The notes under the pieces were generated by a model. It was given only the letters and a program-made list of their open reading frames with translations, did not search any database and was not told where the DNA came from. This document shows positions 54,349 through 64,000 of a stretch of DNA of 64,000 nucleotides, one piece after another. A program made the position numbers and the translations under genes. Source of the stretch: Bowmanella dokdonensis (GTDB lineage Bacteria; Pseudomonadota; Gammaproteobacteria; Enterobacterales; Alteromonadaceae); contig NZ_JAFKCV010000007.1 of the NCBI RefSeq assembly GCF_017254865.1, forward strand, positions 124,001 to 188,000, read 5' to 3'. Positions within the stretch are counted from its first letter, which is position 1. Each line of letters begins with the position of its first letter.

Positions 54349-54852
54349 ATGGCAGATATCAGTGCGGTACCGGGATGCCAATTTATCCAGGCCGCAAAGC
54401 ACCATATGCTGACTGTGATGGACTGGTTTCCCGATCAGAACGGCCTGACTAACTGGGGCGGACCGGCCATGCGTTTTCCTGTTTCACCGCAATCTTTCCT
54501 GCAGGACAGCCGCTGGCAGGAACTGGCCAGCTATGTGCTGCTCAAGGAAGAGCAACTATTGGGATTTGGCCAGTATTATCTGCGCGCCGGACGTTGTCAC
54601 CTTGGTAGGTTGGCTATCGCTCCGGACTGGCGGGGTCGGCGCTTGGTTGAGACGCTGATCTACGCGCTGGTCGAAACTGGCTGTGCCCAATTGGCAGTCG
54701 ATGAAGTGTCACTTTTCGTGTTGGCACAGAATAAACCGGCGCTTCGCTGTTATCAGCGCCTGGGGTTCCGGATCGTTGCGTATCCCGGACAGTTACAGGG
54801 TATTGAAGGCTGTCTTTACATGGTGGCAGGCAAGTCGCATATTCTGTCCTGA
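54349..54852 (+). CDS. GNAT family N-acetyltransferase
   Basis: A 167-residue acetyltransferase. The acetyl-CoA loop is LGRLAIAPDWRGRRLVETLIYALVE (about residues 84-108), followed by LFVLAQNKPALRCYQRLGFRIVAYPG. A large N-terminal part (MDWFPDQNGLTNWGGPAMRFP) resembles RimJ/RimL-type relatives. Substrate unknown. It lies 32 bp before the HCCA isomerase gene, possibly cotranscribed. Confidence 0.85.
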   Translation: MADISAVPGCQFIQAAKHHMLTVMDWFPDQNGLTNWGGPAMRFPVSPQSFLQDSRWQELASYVLLKEEQLLGFGQYYLRAGRCHLGRLAIAPDWRGRRLVETLIYALVETGCAQLAVDEVSLFVLAQNKPALRCYQRLGFRIVAYPGQLQGIEGCLYMVAGKSHILS

Positions 54853-54884
54853 AACTTAAGACAGCTAACAGACAAGGAGCGCCG

Positions 54885-55523
54885 ATGACCGTTGATTTCT
54901 GGTTTGAGTTTGCCAGTCCCTACAGTTATCCGGCCGCCATGCGTATTGAGCGTTTGGCCACACAGAGGAAACTGGCCGTCCGCTGGCATGCATTTCTGCT
55001 CGGGCCTATCTTCAAGGCCCAGGGCTGGCAGGATTCACCCTTTAACCAGATCCCGGCCAAGGGCCGCTATATGTGGCGTGATATGGAACGTCTTTGCAGC
55101 CACTATCAACTGCCCTTCCAGCGGCCTAGCCGCTTCCCCTGCAACAGCCGGCTTGCCACCCGGGTGGCATGCTGGAACAGTGGCGCCCCTTGGCTGCCGG
55201 AGTATGTCCGTGCGATATATCAGGCCAATTTCAGCCAGGATTTGAATATAGCCGATCCTGAGGTTATCGCCGCCTGCCTGGGCCAGGCGGGGCAGGTGGC
55301 CGGGCCCATCCTTGAACAGGCTGACTCGATGGAAAGCAAAGCCAAACTGCACCAGTTAAACCAGCAGGTGGTCCGTCAGGGAATTTTCGGCGCGCCTTTT
55401 ATCCTTGCGGGTCAGGAACCTTTCTGGGGGCAGGACAGGCTGGAGCAGGCGCTGGATTATGCGCAGGCCTGCTCACCGCCCGTCCTTAAGCAGGCGAATG
55501 GCCAGCTTAACGAAGTCCGATGA
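54885..55523 (+). CDS. 2-hydroxychromene-2-carboxylate isomerase / DsbA-family (GST kappa-like) protein
   Basis: A 212-residue thioredoxin-fold protein. It begins TVDFWFEFASPYSYPAAMRIE, with Ser in place of the CxxC, as in HCCA isomerases and kappa-class GSTs, and ends with QGIFGAPFILAGQEPFWGQDRLEQAL, the conserved cis-Pro and FxGxDRL motif. A naphthalene-degradation role is not expected without other catabolic genes; a glutathione-linked isomerase or detoxification role is likelier. ACAAGGAG precedes the ATG. Its last 51 bp overlap the convergent CBS gene. Confidence 0.88.
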   Translation: MTVDFWFEFASPYSYPAAMRIERLATQRKLAVRWHAFLLGPIFKAQGWQDSPFNQIPAKGRYMWRDMERLCSHYQLPFQRPSRFPCNSRLATRVACWNSGAPWLPEYVRAIYQANFSQDLNIADPEVIAACLGQAGQVAGPILEQADSMESKAKLHQLNQQVVRQGIFGAPFILAGQEPFWGQDRLEQALDYAQACSPPVLKQANGQLNEVR

Positions 55524-55898
55524 GGTGACAATGCCCGCGAGTGTGCCATCGGTGTTAACCACCGGCAGGCAGCCGTGCTTGTGGGCGAGGAAATACTCGG
55601 CTACTTCCAACAGCGGCTGATCGGCGCTGATCCTGTCGCCATCCCTGACCGCCACTTCTTCTATGGGGATGCGTTTTTCCTGCTCATCCAGTTCGGCGGC
55701 CCCATACAGATTGGCCAGTTTCATCACCCTTGTTACCAGCGCCTTTTGTGTCACTATTGAGTGGAACACGCCGGTTTTGCTGTCCAGCACCGGGATGTGG
55801 CGGATGCCTTTGTCACGGCTCAGCCCGTGAGCATCGTGCAAGGTGGCGGTTTCATCCAGGGTATGGAGTTGTGTGGTCATGATGTCTCTGACTTGCAT
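55473..55898 (-). CDS. CBS domain-containing protein
   Basis: A 141-residue cytoplasmic protein made of a pair of CBS domains: the first starts MQVRDIMTTQLHTLDETATLHDAHGL, with GIRHIPVLDSKTGVFHSIVTQKAL; the second ends ADQPLLEVAEYFLAHKHGCLPVVNTDGTLAGIVTSSDFVKLAI. Such modules bind adenosine nucleotides and regulate partner proteins. The ATG at 55898 is preferred to the TTG at 55910 because GGGAG lies 5-9 nt upstream of it. Function of this stand-alone protein is unknown. Confidence 0.9.
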   Translation of the reverse strand: MQVRDIMTTQLHTLDETATLHDAHGLSRDKGIRHIPVLDSKTGVFHSIVTQKALVTRVMKLANLYGAAELDEQEKRIPIEEVAVRDGDRISADQPLLEVAEYFLAHKHGCLPVVNTDGTLAGIVTSSDFVKLAIRLLKDGR

Positions 55899-55998
55899 AG
55901 GGGCTCCCAATGAAAAACTCGGTTCCTAACAAGCATAGTCCTTTCGCCGGCACGGAGGATTGCGGTGGATCAAGCCACCGCCCTATGCCGCTGACTTG

Positions 55999-57288
55999 TC
56001 AGTGCAGCTTGAGCTTCGGCCGCACCGCCCGGTTCAACTGCTCCACCAGGATCATCAGCATGCCCTTGCGCCAGCCATGAATAGCCACCTGATGCATCCG
56101 GTACAGGCTGATATAGACGAAGCGGGCGATCCGACCCTCGATGAACAGGCTGTTACCCGTCAGGTTGCCCATCAGGTTCCCCACTGTACTGTAGCGACTG
56201 AGGTTGACCAGTGAGCCATGATCCTTGTAGACATAGGGCTTCATCGGCTTGTTCTGGCGCTGGCGTTGCAGATTGCCGGCCACCAGTGATGCCATCTGGT
56301 GGGCGGACTGGGCCCTGGGCGGCACCCAACTACCGTCTTCCTGCTGGCATCCGCAGCAGTCGCCGATTACGAAAATATCCGGATGGCCTTTGGCCTGCAG
56401 TTGGGGGGTGACGATGATTTGTTGCAGGCGATTGAGTTCGAATACCCCCGTCTCCCTGATAAAATCCGGCGCTTTGACCCCCGCCGCCCAGACCATCAGG
56501 TCCGCTCGGATGGTACGCTCATCCTGGGTAAAAAAGCCGTTTTCCACCGCTGAAGCGACCCGGGTGTTTTCCAGCACTTCCACGCCCAGTTTGACCAATT
56601 CCCTGCGGACCGCGTCACTGATTCGTCCCGGCAGGGCCGGAAGCAGACTGGGGCCGGCTTCAAGAAGACTTATTTTCAGTCGTTCGGCACTGATCCTGGG
56701 GAGACCATAGCGTCTGGCCAGGGCCGCCACATGATACAGCTCGGCAGATAACTCCACGCCGGTGGCTCCGCCGCCCACGATGGCGATATGCAGATCCTGC
56801 TGCTCGCCAGGCTGGTTGACACGCACAAAACTGTTAATCAGGGAGCGATGAAATTTGGCGGCCTGGGCGGGGGAGTCAAGAAAATAGCAATGCTCGGCCA
56901 CCCCGGGGGTGCCGAAATCATTGGATACGCTGCCTACGGCCAATACCAGCTTGTCATAGGCGAGGCTGCGCGGGGGCACTACAACCCGGTTGTTTTCATC
57001 GAGAATCGGGGCCAGGTGAATGCACCTGCTATCTGGGTCCAGCCCGGTCATTTGTCCTTGCTGAAACTCAAAGCAGTGTTTGGCCCCATGGGCGCTATAG
57101 GCCACGCCGTCGGTACTGGTATCCAAAGACCCGCTGGCCACTTCATGCAGCAGCGGTTTCCAGATATGGCTGGTGTTCCTGTCGACCAGGATAATCTGGG
57201 CCTGCCGGGTCTTACCCAGCTTGCGGCCGAGTTTTGTTGCCAGCTCTAAGCCACCGGCCCCTCCACCGACGATAAGGATGGTTTCCAT
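55999..57288 (-). CDS. ndh: type II NADH:quinone oxidoreductase (NDH-2)
   Basis: A 429-residue peripheral membrane flavoprotein that feeds electrons from NADH to quinone without proton pumping. Two dinucleotide folds: FAD site ILIVGGGAGGLELATKLGRKLG (from residue 4), NADH site HIAIVGGGATGVELSAEL, then VFVIGDCCGC-type C-terminal FAD motif (DIFVIGDCCGCQ) and AQSAHQMASLVAGNL. The C-terminal region (IARFVYISLYRMHQVAIHGW) is amphipathic and binds the membrane. ATG 57288 has GGAG 8 nt before it; the upstream extension to 57393 is not typical. Confidence 0.92.
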   Translation of the reverse strand: METILIVGGGAGGLELATKLGRKLGKTRQAQIILVDRNTSHIWKPLLHEVASGSLDTSTDGVAYSAHGAKHCFEFQQGQMTGLDPDSRCIHLAPILDENNRVVVPPRSLAYDKLVLAVGSVSNDFGTPGVAEHCYFLDSPAQAAKFHRSLINSFVRVNQPGEQQDLHIAIVGGGATGVELSAELYHVAALARRYGLPRISAERLKISLLEAGPSLLPALPGRISDAVRRELVKLGVEVLENTRVASAVENGFFTQDERTIRADLMVWAAGVKAPDFIRETGVFELNRLQQIIVTPQLQAKGHPDIFVIGDCCGCQQEDGSWVPPRAQSAHQMASLVAGNLQRQRQNKPMKPYVYKDHGSLVNLSRYSTVGNLMGNLTGNSLFIEGRIARFVYISLYRMHQVAIHGWRKGMLMILVEQLNRAVRPKLKLH

Positions 57289-57511
57289 AGTGTTTCTCCA
57301 AGTTTGCAATACATAAACTTGTGACTCCTTGTAAGCCTTTTTTATGTTGTTAATGGCAAGAAGGGCTGATGTGGGTATATTACAGTCTTTCAAGACACTT
57401 ACATATCAAGGGCCGGAAGAGAAATACTAGGGGGACTCATTAGTTAAAATAATGTTAACCAGCTGCCCGGGAGGCAGGTTGGCGACTATTCAGGTAATAG
57501 CTAAGTTGTCG

Positions 57512-57862
57512 TTATTCCGACCAGATGGCATATTCATTACCGCTGGGATCGGCAAAATGGAACCGGCGGCCCCCCGGGAAGGAGAAGACAGGTTTAATGA
57601 TTTTTCCGCCCGCAGCTTCGACCTGCTGCTGTGATTGCTGCAGATCCTTGCTGTACAACACCATCAGCAGACTGCCCCCAGCCACTGTGGCTGAATCTTT
57701 GGCCCGATAGAAACCGCCATCCAAGCCGCCGTTGGTAAAGCAACTGTAATCGGGGCCGTAGTCAGTAAACTGCCAGTCAAAGGCCTGTTGAAAAAAGGCT
57801 TTGGTGCCGTCCAGGTCGGCAGCGGGTATCTCCAGGTAATTGATCTTGTGGTGGGTTGGCAT
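57512..57862 (-). CDS. VOC family (glyoxalase/bleomycin-resistance fold) protein
   Basis: A 116-residue protein with two beta-alpha-beta-beta-beta modules: INYLEIPAADLDGTKAFFQQAFDWQFTDYG and LLMVLYSKDLQQSQQQVEAAGGKIIKPVFSFPGGRRFHFADPSGNEYAIWSE, the common 'predicted enzyme related to lactoylglutathione lyase' form. Metal ligand positions appear partly kept (His at the start of strand 1 may be lacking). ATG 57862 overlaps the stop of the small gene upstream by one base (TAATG), so coupled translation is likely. Substrate unknown. Confidence 0.88.
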   Translation of the reverse strand: MPTHHKINYLEIPAADLDGTKAFFQQAFDWQFTDYGPDYSCFTNGGLDGGFYRAKDSATVAGGSLLMVLYSKDLQQSQQQVEAAGGKIIKPVFSFPGGRRFHFADPSGNEYAIWSE

Positions 57863-58035
57863 TATTCGTTCCTCATCAGTGCATTCATCTCCTCTTCCAT
57901 CACCTGGGCAGCCTGACGCCTGGCCAGTTCCAGAAACGGTGAGCCATGGGGCCAGACTTCCTCTGCCACTTCCTGATTACGCTTGTATTTGGTCTCAATG
58001 TCCTTGAGGGCCACTATCATCTGTTCTTTAGTCAT
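57862..58035 (-). CDS. small hypothetical protein, helical
   Basis: A 57-residue product, MTKEQMIVALKDIETKYKRN... ending EEMNALMRNE, with many Glu, Ala and Arg; predicted helical, no signal peptide. ATG 58035 is preceded by AAGGACAG. It overlaps the VOC gene start by one base and lies 59 bp after thiH, all on the minus strand. I do not recognise the family. The longer frame to 58134 overlaps thiH and is not used. Confidence 0.6.
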   Translation of the reverse strand: MTKEQMIVALKDIETKYKRNQEVAEEVWPHGSPFLELARRQAAQVMEEEMNALMRNE

Positions 58036-58094
58036 GAGCTGTCCTTGTGATCCGCAGAGTCTGATTCTAGAACATCTGGTGCCGACAAGCGAAA

Positions 58095-59213
58095 TCAGTA
58101 ACCGCCGGAGAAGCTTCGCTGCCAGTCTGTCCATATGGGTTGCAGACCGGCCGCTGCCACTGCCTGTGCTACCTGGGCCGGGGAACGGCTGTCGTCAACG
58201 GCAAATTGTTCCAGGGCTTGCTGCCGTCCGGCGTAGCCGCCAGGCTGAGTGCTGGAACCGGCGCTGAGGCTGGTGATGCCAAGAGGCAGGACGCTGTCTC
58301 TGAAGCTGGCGGATTCACGGGTGGACAGGCTCAGTTCCACTTCCTGGTCGAACAGCCGGTAGGCGCAGATCAACTGCACCAGTTGTTTGTTGGTCATACC
58401 CTGCACCTGTCTTTGATTGCCGGTGCAGGGCCGCAGCCGGGGAAAAGACAGGGAAAAGCGGCTGCGCCAGTAGGTTTGTTGCAGGTAACGCAAGTGAGCA
58501 GCGGTCATAAGGCTGTCGGTGCGCCAGTCATCCAGACCCAGCAGTACGCCCAGACCTATCTTGTCTATTCCGGCCCGCCCCAGTCGGTCGGGGGTATCCA
58601 GTCGCCAGGCAAAATCCTGCTTGTTACCCTTCAGGTGATGCCTGGCATAGGTTCTGGGCTGGTAGGTTTCCTGGTAGACCATCACTGCATCCAGTCCCAG
58701 GCAGGTCAGTTCGCGGTAATCCTGCTCGCCGAGCGGCTGGACTTCCATCATCAGATAGCTGAAATGGGCTTTGACGCGGGGTAACACCCGGCGGAAATAG
58801 TCCATTCCCACTTTGGCTTCATGCTCACCGGTGACCAGCAGCAGCGAATCAAAGCCCATGGCCTTAATGGCCCGGCATTCACGTTCGATTTCATCCTCAG
58901 TCAGGGTCTTGCGTTTGATGCGGTTGCTCATGGAAAAGCCGCAGTAATCACACTCATTGGCGCACAGATTGGACAGGTACAGGGGCAGAAAGAATTGCAG
59001 GGTATGGCCGAAACGCTGGCGGGTCAGATGCCAGGATTGTCTGGCCATCTGCTCCAGGTAGGGTTCGGCGGCAGGGGACAGCAGGGCCATCAAATCGTTC
59101 AGGCCGCGTTTTTCTCTGACCAATGCCAGTTCCACCTGGGCCGGGGTGCTGGCCCGGATGCGCAGGCTGATATCATCCCACTCCAGGGATTTGAACTGTT
59201 CGATAAAGCTCAT
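58095..59213 (-). CDS. thiH: 2-iminoacetate synthase ThiH
   Basis: A 372-residue radical SAM enzyme that cleaves tyrosine to dehydroglycine (2-iminoacetate) for the thiazole ring of thiamine. The [4Fe-4S] site is CANECDYC (CxxxCxxC) in [46 protein letters not shown] and [13 protein letters not shown] are also typical. It overlaps thiG by 4 bp, the last gene of the thi operon proper. Confidence 0.96.
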   Translation of the reverse strand: MSFIEQFKSLEWDDISLRIRASTPAQVELALVREKRGLNDLMALLSPAAEPYLEQMARQSWHLTRQRFGHTLQFFLPLYLSNLCANECDYCGFSMSNRIKRKTLTEDEIERECRAIKAMGFDSLLLVTGEHEAKVGMDYFRRVLPRVKAHFSYLMMEVQPLGEQDYRELTCLGLDAVMVYQETYQPRTYARHHLKGNKQDFAWRLDTPDRLGRAGIDKIGLGVLLGLDDWRTDSLMTAAHLRYLQQTYWRSRFSLSFPRLRPCTGNQRQVQGMTNKQLVQLICAYRLFDQEVELSLSTRESASFRDSVLPLGITSLSAGSSTQPGGYAGRQQALEQFAVDDSRSPAQVAQAVAAAGLQPIWTDWQRSFSGGY

Positions 59214-59977
59214 ATGCCCTCCAGAAATCCTGTCAGAGGGCTGGATGGCAGGGCGCGGCTGCTGGTGGCCGGCAGACCTGCCTCGAAGGCCCTTCTGCCG
59301 GCCTGAACCGCCAGTTTAAACGCGCCGGCCATGGCGACCGGGTCGCCGGCCACGGCGATGGCGGTATTCACCAGCACCCCATCCACTCCCATTTCCATGG
59401 CCTCCGCAGCCTGGCTGGGCGCACCGATACCGGCATCCACTATCACCGGCACCCTGGCCTGTTCGACGATAATGCGCAGGAAATCGCGACTGAGCAGGCC
59501 GCGATTGGAACCGATGGGCGCGCCCAGCGGCATGACTGCGGCGCAGCCCACTTCCTGGAGGCGCTGGCATAATACTGGATCGGCACCGCAATAAGGCAGG
59601 ACCACGAAGCCTTCTCTGACCAGGACTTCTGCCGCCTTGAGGGTTTCAACGGCATCGGGCAGCAGGTAGCGTTGGTCCGGATGGATTTCAAGCTTGAGCC
59701 AGTGGGTGTCCAGAGCCTGCCGGGACAGATGGGCGGCGAAGATGGCTTCCTCGGCCGTCCTGGCCCCTGAGGTATTGGGCAGTAAATGGACCCCCAATGT
59801 CTGCAGGGGAGGCAGGATTTCATCCTGACGCTGTCCCAGATCCAGTCGTTTCAGGGCCAGGGTGACCAGTTCCGAGCCACTGGCAGACAGTGCACTTTGC
59901 ATCAACGAGGCACTGGAAAACTTGCCCGTTCCGGTCAGCAGGCGTGAGTTCAATTGTCGGTTGGCGATGGTCAGCAT
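59210..59977 (-). CDS. thiG: thiazole synthase ThiG
   Basis: A 255-residue TIM-barrel enzyme that joins 1-deoxy-D-xylulose 5-phosphate, 2-iminoacetate and ThiS-bound sulfur into the thiazole phosphate. Seen: [20 protein letters not shown] near the N-terminus, the active-site Lys in [49 protein letters not shown] and [31 protein letters not shown]. Two bases separate its start (59977) from the thiS stop. Confidence 0.96.
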   Translation of the reverse strand: MLTIANRQLNSRLLTGTGKFSSASLMQSALSASGSELVTLALKRLDLGQRQDEILPPLQTLGVHLLPNTSGARTAEEAIFAAHLSRQALDTHWLKLEIHPDQRYLLPDAVETLKAAEVLVREGFVVLPYCGADPVLCQRLQEVGCAAVMPLGAPIGSNRGLLSRDFLRIIVEQARVPVIVDAGIGAPSQAAEAMEMGVDGVLVNTAIAVAGDPVAMAGAFKLAVQAGRRAFEAGLPATSSRALPSSPLTGFLEGI

Positions 59978-59979
59978 AT

Positions 59980-60180
59980 TTATCCTCCCGCTACCACGTT
60001 AAACAGGTGCACGCTGTCACCTTCCTGCAAAAAGATCTGCGGCCACAGGCTACGACTGATCACTTGCCGGTTCAGGGCCAGGGCGATGCCCTTTTCAGGT
60101 TGCTCCAGCAACTCAAGCAGTTGCTGAAGACTCAGCGGGGCAGGAAACTGCGCTGTTTCATTATTAATCATCAATTGCAT
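59980..60180 (-). CDS. thiS: sulfur carrier protein ThiS
   Basis: A 66-residue ubiquitin-fold protein ending in VVAGG; the C-terminal Gly is adenylated by ThiF and then thiocarboxylated. The core ([22 protein letters not shown]...[23 protein letters not shown]) follows the ThiS/MoaD pattern. It overlaps thiF by 10 bp and is 2 bp from thiG. Confidence 0.95.
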   Translation of the reverse strand: MQLMINNETAQFPAPLSLQQLLELLEQPEKGIALALNRQVISRSLWPQIFLQEGDSVHLFNVVAGG

Positions 60181-60926
60181 CGGGGGACTCCGCAGACTGG
60201 ACAGCTTGGATTGGCGGGCAGATCAAATTCCTGCCAATGGTGCATTCCAGCATCGAAACATTTCAGCTTGCCCCAGGGTACCCGGCCTGCGCCAGCCAGG
60301 AATTTCAGGGCCTCCAGGGCCTGCAACAGGCCGATCATGCCGACTACCGGCCCCAATATGCCGCCATCAATACATTGCCGGTCAGTCGCCTGTTGCGGGT
60401 CATACAGACAGTGATAGCAGCCATGGGGCAAGGCTGGATCCAGCGCCAGCAGTTGCCCTTCCATACGGATGGCTGACCCACTGATAAGCGGCTTCCCTAG
60501 TTGATAGCAGGCAGCATTGATGGCCTGACGGGAGAGCATGTTGTCGGTGCAATCCAATACCAGATCGACTTCGCTCACCGGGCCGGGCAAGGCGTGCTTA
60601 TCCAGTCTGACGGGGATTGCGGTAAGACGGATGTGCGGGTTTAACGCCCACAGCCTGTCCCTGGCCAGCGAGACTTTAGCCTGGTTAAGACCCGCAGAAT
60701 CATACAGGACCTGGCGCTGCAAGTTGCTCAGGCTCAGCCTGTCCGGATCGGCCAGGGTCAGATGTCCCACACCGGCTGCGGCCAGGTACTGGGCGGCAGC
60801 ACAGCCCAATCCCCCCAGACCGACAATCAACACCGCACTTTGGGCCAGCCTGGCCTGGCCGTTTTCTCCCACTTCCTCCAGCAACAACTGTTGCCCGTAG
60901 CGTAAGGCGTCAGGCTCTGTCAGCAT
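60171..60926 (-). CDS. thiF: ThiS adenylyltransferase ThiF (HesA/MoeB/ThiF family)
   Basis: A 251-residue E1-like enzyme. ATP-binding VLIVGLGGLGCAAAQYLAAAG (residues ~32-52), the Arg/Asp set DPDRLSLSNLQRQVLYD, DCTDNMLSRQAIN, and two zinc CxxC pairs (GCYHCLYD and SCPVCG). It activates the ThiS C-terminus. Its start overlaps the end of thiDE by 17 bp, and its end overlaps thiS. Confidence 0.95.
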   Translation of the reverse strand: MLTEPDALRYGQQLLLEEVGENGQARLAQSAVLIVGLGGLGCAAAQYLAAAGVGHLTLADPDRLSLSNLQRQVLYDSAGLNQAKVSLARDRLWALNPHIRLTAIPVRLDKHALPGPVSEVDLVLDCTDNMLSRQAINAACYQLGKPLISGSAIRMEGQLLALDPALPHGCYHCLYDPQQATDRQCIDGGILGPVVGMIGLLQALEALKFLAGAGRVPWGKLKCFDAGMHHWQEFDLPANPSCPVCGVPRCN

Positions 60927-62406
60927 GGCGCTTCTCCAGCATGTTCAACAAGGTGCGGGTGGTCGCCTCGGGATTGGCCGCATCGCGGATAGCACTGACC
61001 AGGGCGATACCGCGAATGCCGCTAGCCAGGACCTCGGGTACCCGCTCAACGCTGATACCGCCGATGGCCACCGTCGGCACTCCTTCGGCAAGTATCAGAT
61101 ACTGTCTTAGACGTGTCAGTCCCTGGGGTTTGGAGGGCATCTGCTTGGTTTTGGTGGCAAACAGATGTCCCAGCGCCAGGTAGGAAGGGGAAAGGGATTT
61201 GGCTAACTGCAGCTCTGCATAACCATGGGTGGAAATACCAAGCCGCAGCCCGGCCTGCTGGATAGCCAGCAGATCGGCGGTTTGCAGATCCTCCTGGCCC
61301 AGATGCACACCGTGGGCGCCGTGACGGATAGCCAGTTGCCAGTGGTCGTTAATATAGACCCGGGCTTCATGGTCACGGCCGAGCTTTATCGCACGGATAA
61401 TCTGCTCTTCCAGATCGGTTTTCCTGGCTTTTTTGATCCGTAACTGAATGCAGTTCACCCCCAGAGGCAGCAACCGTTCCACCCAGTCGGCAGAGTCGAC
61501 TATGGGATAGAGGCCGAGTTCAGATTCCTCAGCAAAGGGTTGCAGCGCTTTGGGAGGCTGCCAGTTACCGGGGATGACTGCCGGAAAGTACGCCACGTCC
61601 TTCGGCCAGCCCTGATGGGATAGGGGGCCGGGCCCTTCCCCGACTGCACTGGCCTGGCGTAGGCCCCGGTTGACATAAGCCTTGGCCAGACAAATGGCAT
61701 CCTCAACCGGGTAATCCAGGGCCAGCGCAGTGGCCATGGCGCTGGCCAGTGTGCAACCACTGCCGTGGGAGTGGGGCGTATCGATGCGCACACTGCCAAA
61801 ACGCCGGTAATCTTGCCCATCAAAATAATAATCTTCGGCTGTTTCTGCCTGCCAGGCCAGGTGCCCCCCTTTTACCAGAACCGCGCCACAGCCTGTCTGC
61901 AGCAGCTTCTGGGCAGCGGCGGCCAGAGCATCCGGACTGGTGGGGGAAACACCGGTCAGAAGTTCCAGCTCCTGGGCATTGGGGGTGAGGATATCCACCT
62001 GGCCCAGCAGGGCGGTAACATCGTTATCACCGGGCTTAATCTCAGACAGTGCCGCGCCGCTGCTGGCCCGCAGGACCGGATCCCAGACTACGAGGGGGGG
62101 CTTGCCGACACGTTTGAGCCAGGCTATGAATTCGGCCAGGCAGTGCAGCTGCAGGCTGTCGGCCAACATACCTATCTTGAGTGCCTGTGGAAATAAATCC
62201 TGAGCCAGACAGTTGAGCTGGGCGGTAAAGCTCTCCAGGGAAACGGCCTGGATATGAGCAACCCTCAGAGAGTTTTGCGCGGTTACCGCACTGATCACGC
62301 TGCATGCATGGCCACCCATGCCTCTGACGGCCAACAGGTCGGCCTGGATCCCGGCCCCGCCGCCCGAATCCGATCCGCCGATACACCAGATAATAGGCGT
62401 CTTCAT
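60910..62406 (-). CDS. thiDE: bifunctional HMP kinase/HMP-P kinase - thiamine-phosphate synthase (ThiDE fusion)
   Basis: A 498-residue fusion of two enzymes. Residues ~1-265 are ThiD (CIGGSDSGGGAGIQADL at the N-terminus; VLVKGGHLA; DTPHSHGSGCTLASAMATAL), which makes HMP-pyrophosphate. Residues ~295-490 are ThiE (GLYPIVDSADWVERLLPLGVNCIQLRIK; VYINDHWQLAIRHGAHGVHLGQEDLQ; LGISTHGYAEL; VAIGGISVERVPEVLASGIRGIALVSAI), which couples it to the thiazole phosphate. Fusion of the two is known in Shewanella and relatives. One base separates it from the thiC stop. Confidence 0.95.
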   Translation of the reverse strand: MKTPIIWCIGGSDSGGGAGIQADLLAVRGMGGHACSVISAVTAQNSLRVAHIQAVSLESFTAQLNCLAQDLFPQALKIGMLADSLQLHCLAEFIAWLKRVGKPPLVVWDPVLRASSGAALSEIKPGDNDVTALLGQVDILTPNAQELELLTGVSPTSPDALAAAAQKLLQTGCGAVLVKGGHLAWQAETAEDYYFDGQDYRRFGSVRIDTPHSHGSGCTLASAMATALALDYPVEDAICLAKAYVNRGLRQASAVGEGPGPLSHQGWPKDVAYFPAVIPGNWQPPKALQPFAEESELGLYPIVDSADWVERLLPLGVNCIQLRIKKARKTDLEEQIIRAIKLGRDHEARVYINDHWQLAIRHGAHGVHLGQEDLQTADLLAIQQAGLRLGISTHGYAELQLAKSLSPSYLALGHLFATKTKQMPSKPQGLTRLRQYLILAEGVPTVAIGGISVERVPEVLASGIRGIALVSAIRDAANPEATTRTLLNMLEKRHADRA

Positions 62407-62407
62407 G

Positions 62408-64000
<1,593 letters not shown>

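Overview
The window is a chromosomal segment of a moderately high-GC gammaproteobacterium. Gene content points to Alteromonadales, close to Alteromonadaceae such as Lacimicrobium or Bowmanella. This is inference from a Vibrio-type TonB2/TtpC energy-transduction cluster, a fused thiDE gene, enterobacterial-type XylR with xylAB, several copies of short TIR repeats typical of the order, and many small envelope-stress genes. No rRNA, tRNA, CRISPR array or prophage was seen.

Layout. 1-3.6 kb: the end of a Vgb-like beta-propeller gene, a small membrane protein, a 265-bp MITE-like repeat that abuts and completes the stop codon of a CHAD-domain gene, and a sugar-porter MFS gene. 3.6-5.6 kb: a repeat-rich junction with a PhyH-type dioxygenase and a truncated IS110 transposase. 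5.6-12.8 kb: a heavy-metal efflux operon (CDF exporter, CzcI-like protein, czcC, czcB, czcA) transcribed leftward from a MerR-type promoter, with a divergent merR-family gene. 12.8-15.5 kb: a secreted protein, a Gfo/Idh/MocA oxidoreductase, a TIR element and an orphan gene. 15.5-19.8 kb: xylBA and divergent xylR. 20-26.2 kb: an acyltransferase, the formaldehyde pathway (frmA, fghA), a decayed CBS-domain gene, and a SulP transporter overlapping a tandem Usp gene. 26.2-29 kb: a beta-barrel protein and a chemoreceptor. 28.9-32.2 kb: an arsenic operon arsR-arsC-arsH-acr3-arsN1 with a 38-bp perfect palindrome before arsR. 32.3-32.9 kb: a GGA-motif hairpin array that looks like a CsrB/RsmZ-type regulatory RNA behind a sigma54-like promoter, followed by a small EF-hand gene. 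33-40.5 kb: stress and envelope genes (YdcH, SDR, BON, a four-helix protein, a lipoprotein, DUF1328), a sigma54-dependent activator and a dual-specificity-phosphatase/lipid-kinase fusion. 40.7-53.2 kb: a probable phosphate-regulated outer-membrane uptake system: a triple-repeat lipoprotein, a TonB receptor, and DUF3450-TtpC-ExbB-ExbD-TonB-TPR, with Pho-box-like 11-bp repeats before both transcription units. 53.4-58 kb: assorted single genes (solute-binding protein, GNAT, HCCA isomerase, CBS protein, NDH-2, VOC). 58-64 kb: the thiamine operon thiC-thiDE-thiF-thiS-thiG-thiH; thiC runs off the right edge.

The most notable point is the CsrB-like RNA candidate at about 32.36-32.66 kb. It has ten CAGGA/CAGGGA-type motifs, most in small hairpin loops, in five units of about 53 nt, with a GG/GA -24/-12 element about 12 nt upstream of the expected start. 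The second is the Pho-box-controlled TonB system, whose outer-membrane half carries an inserted TIR element. All functional statements are made by reading the sequence and from memory of protein families; no searches were run.
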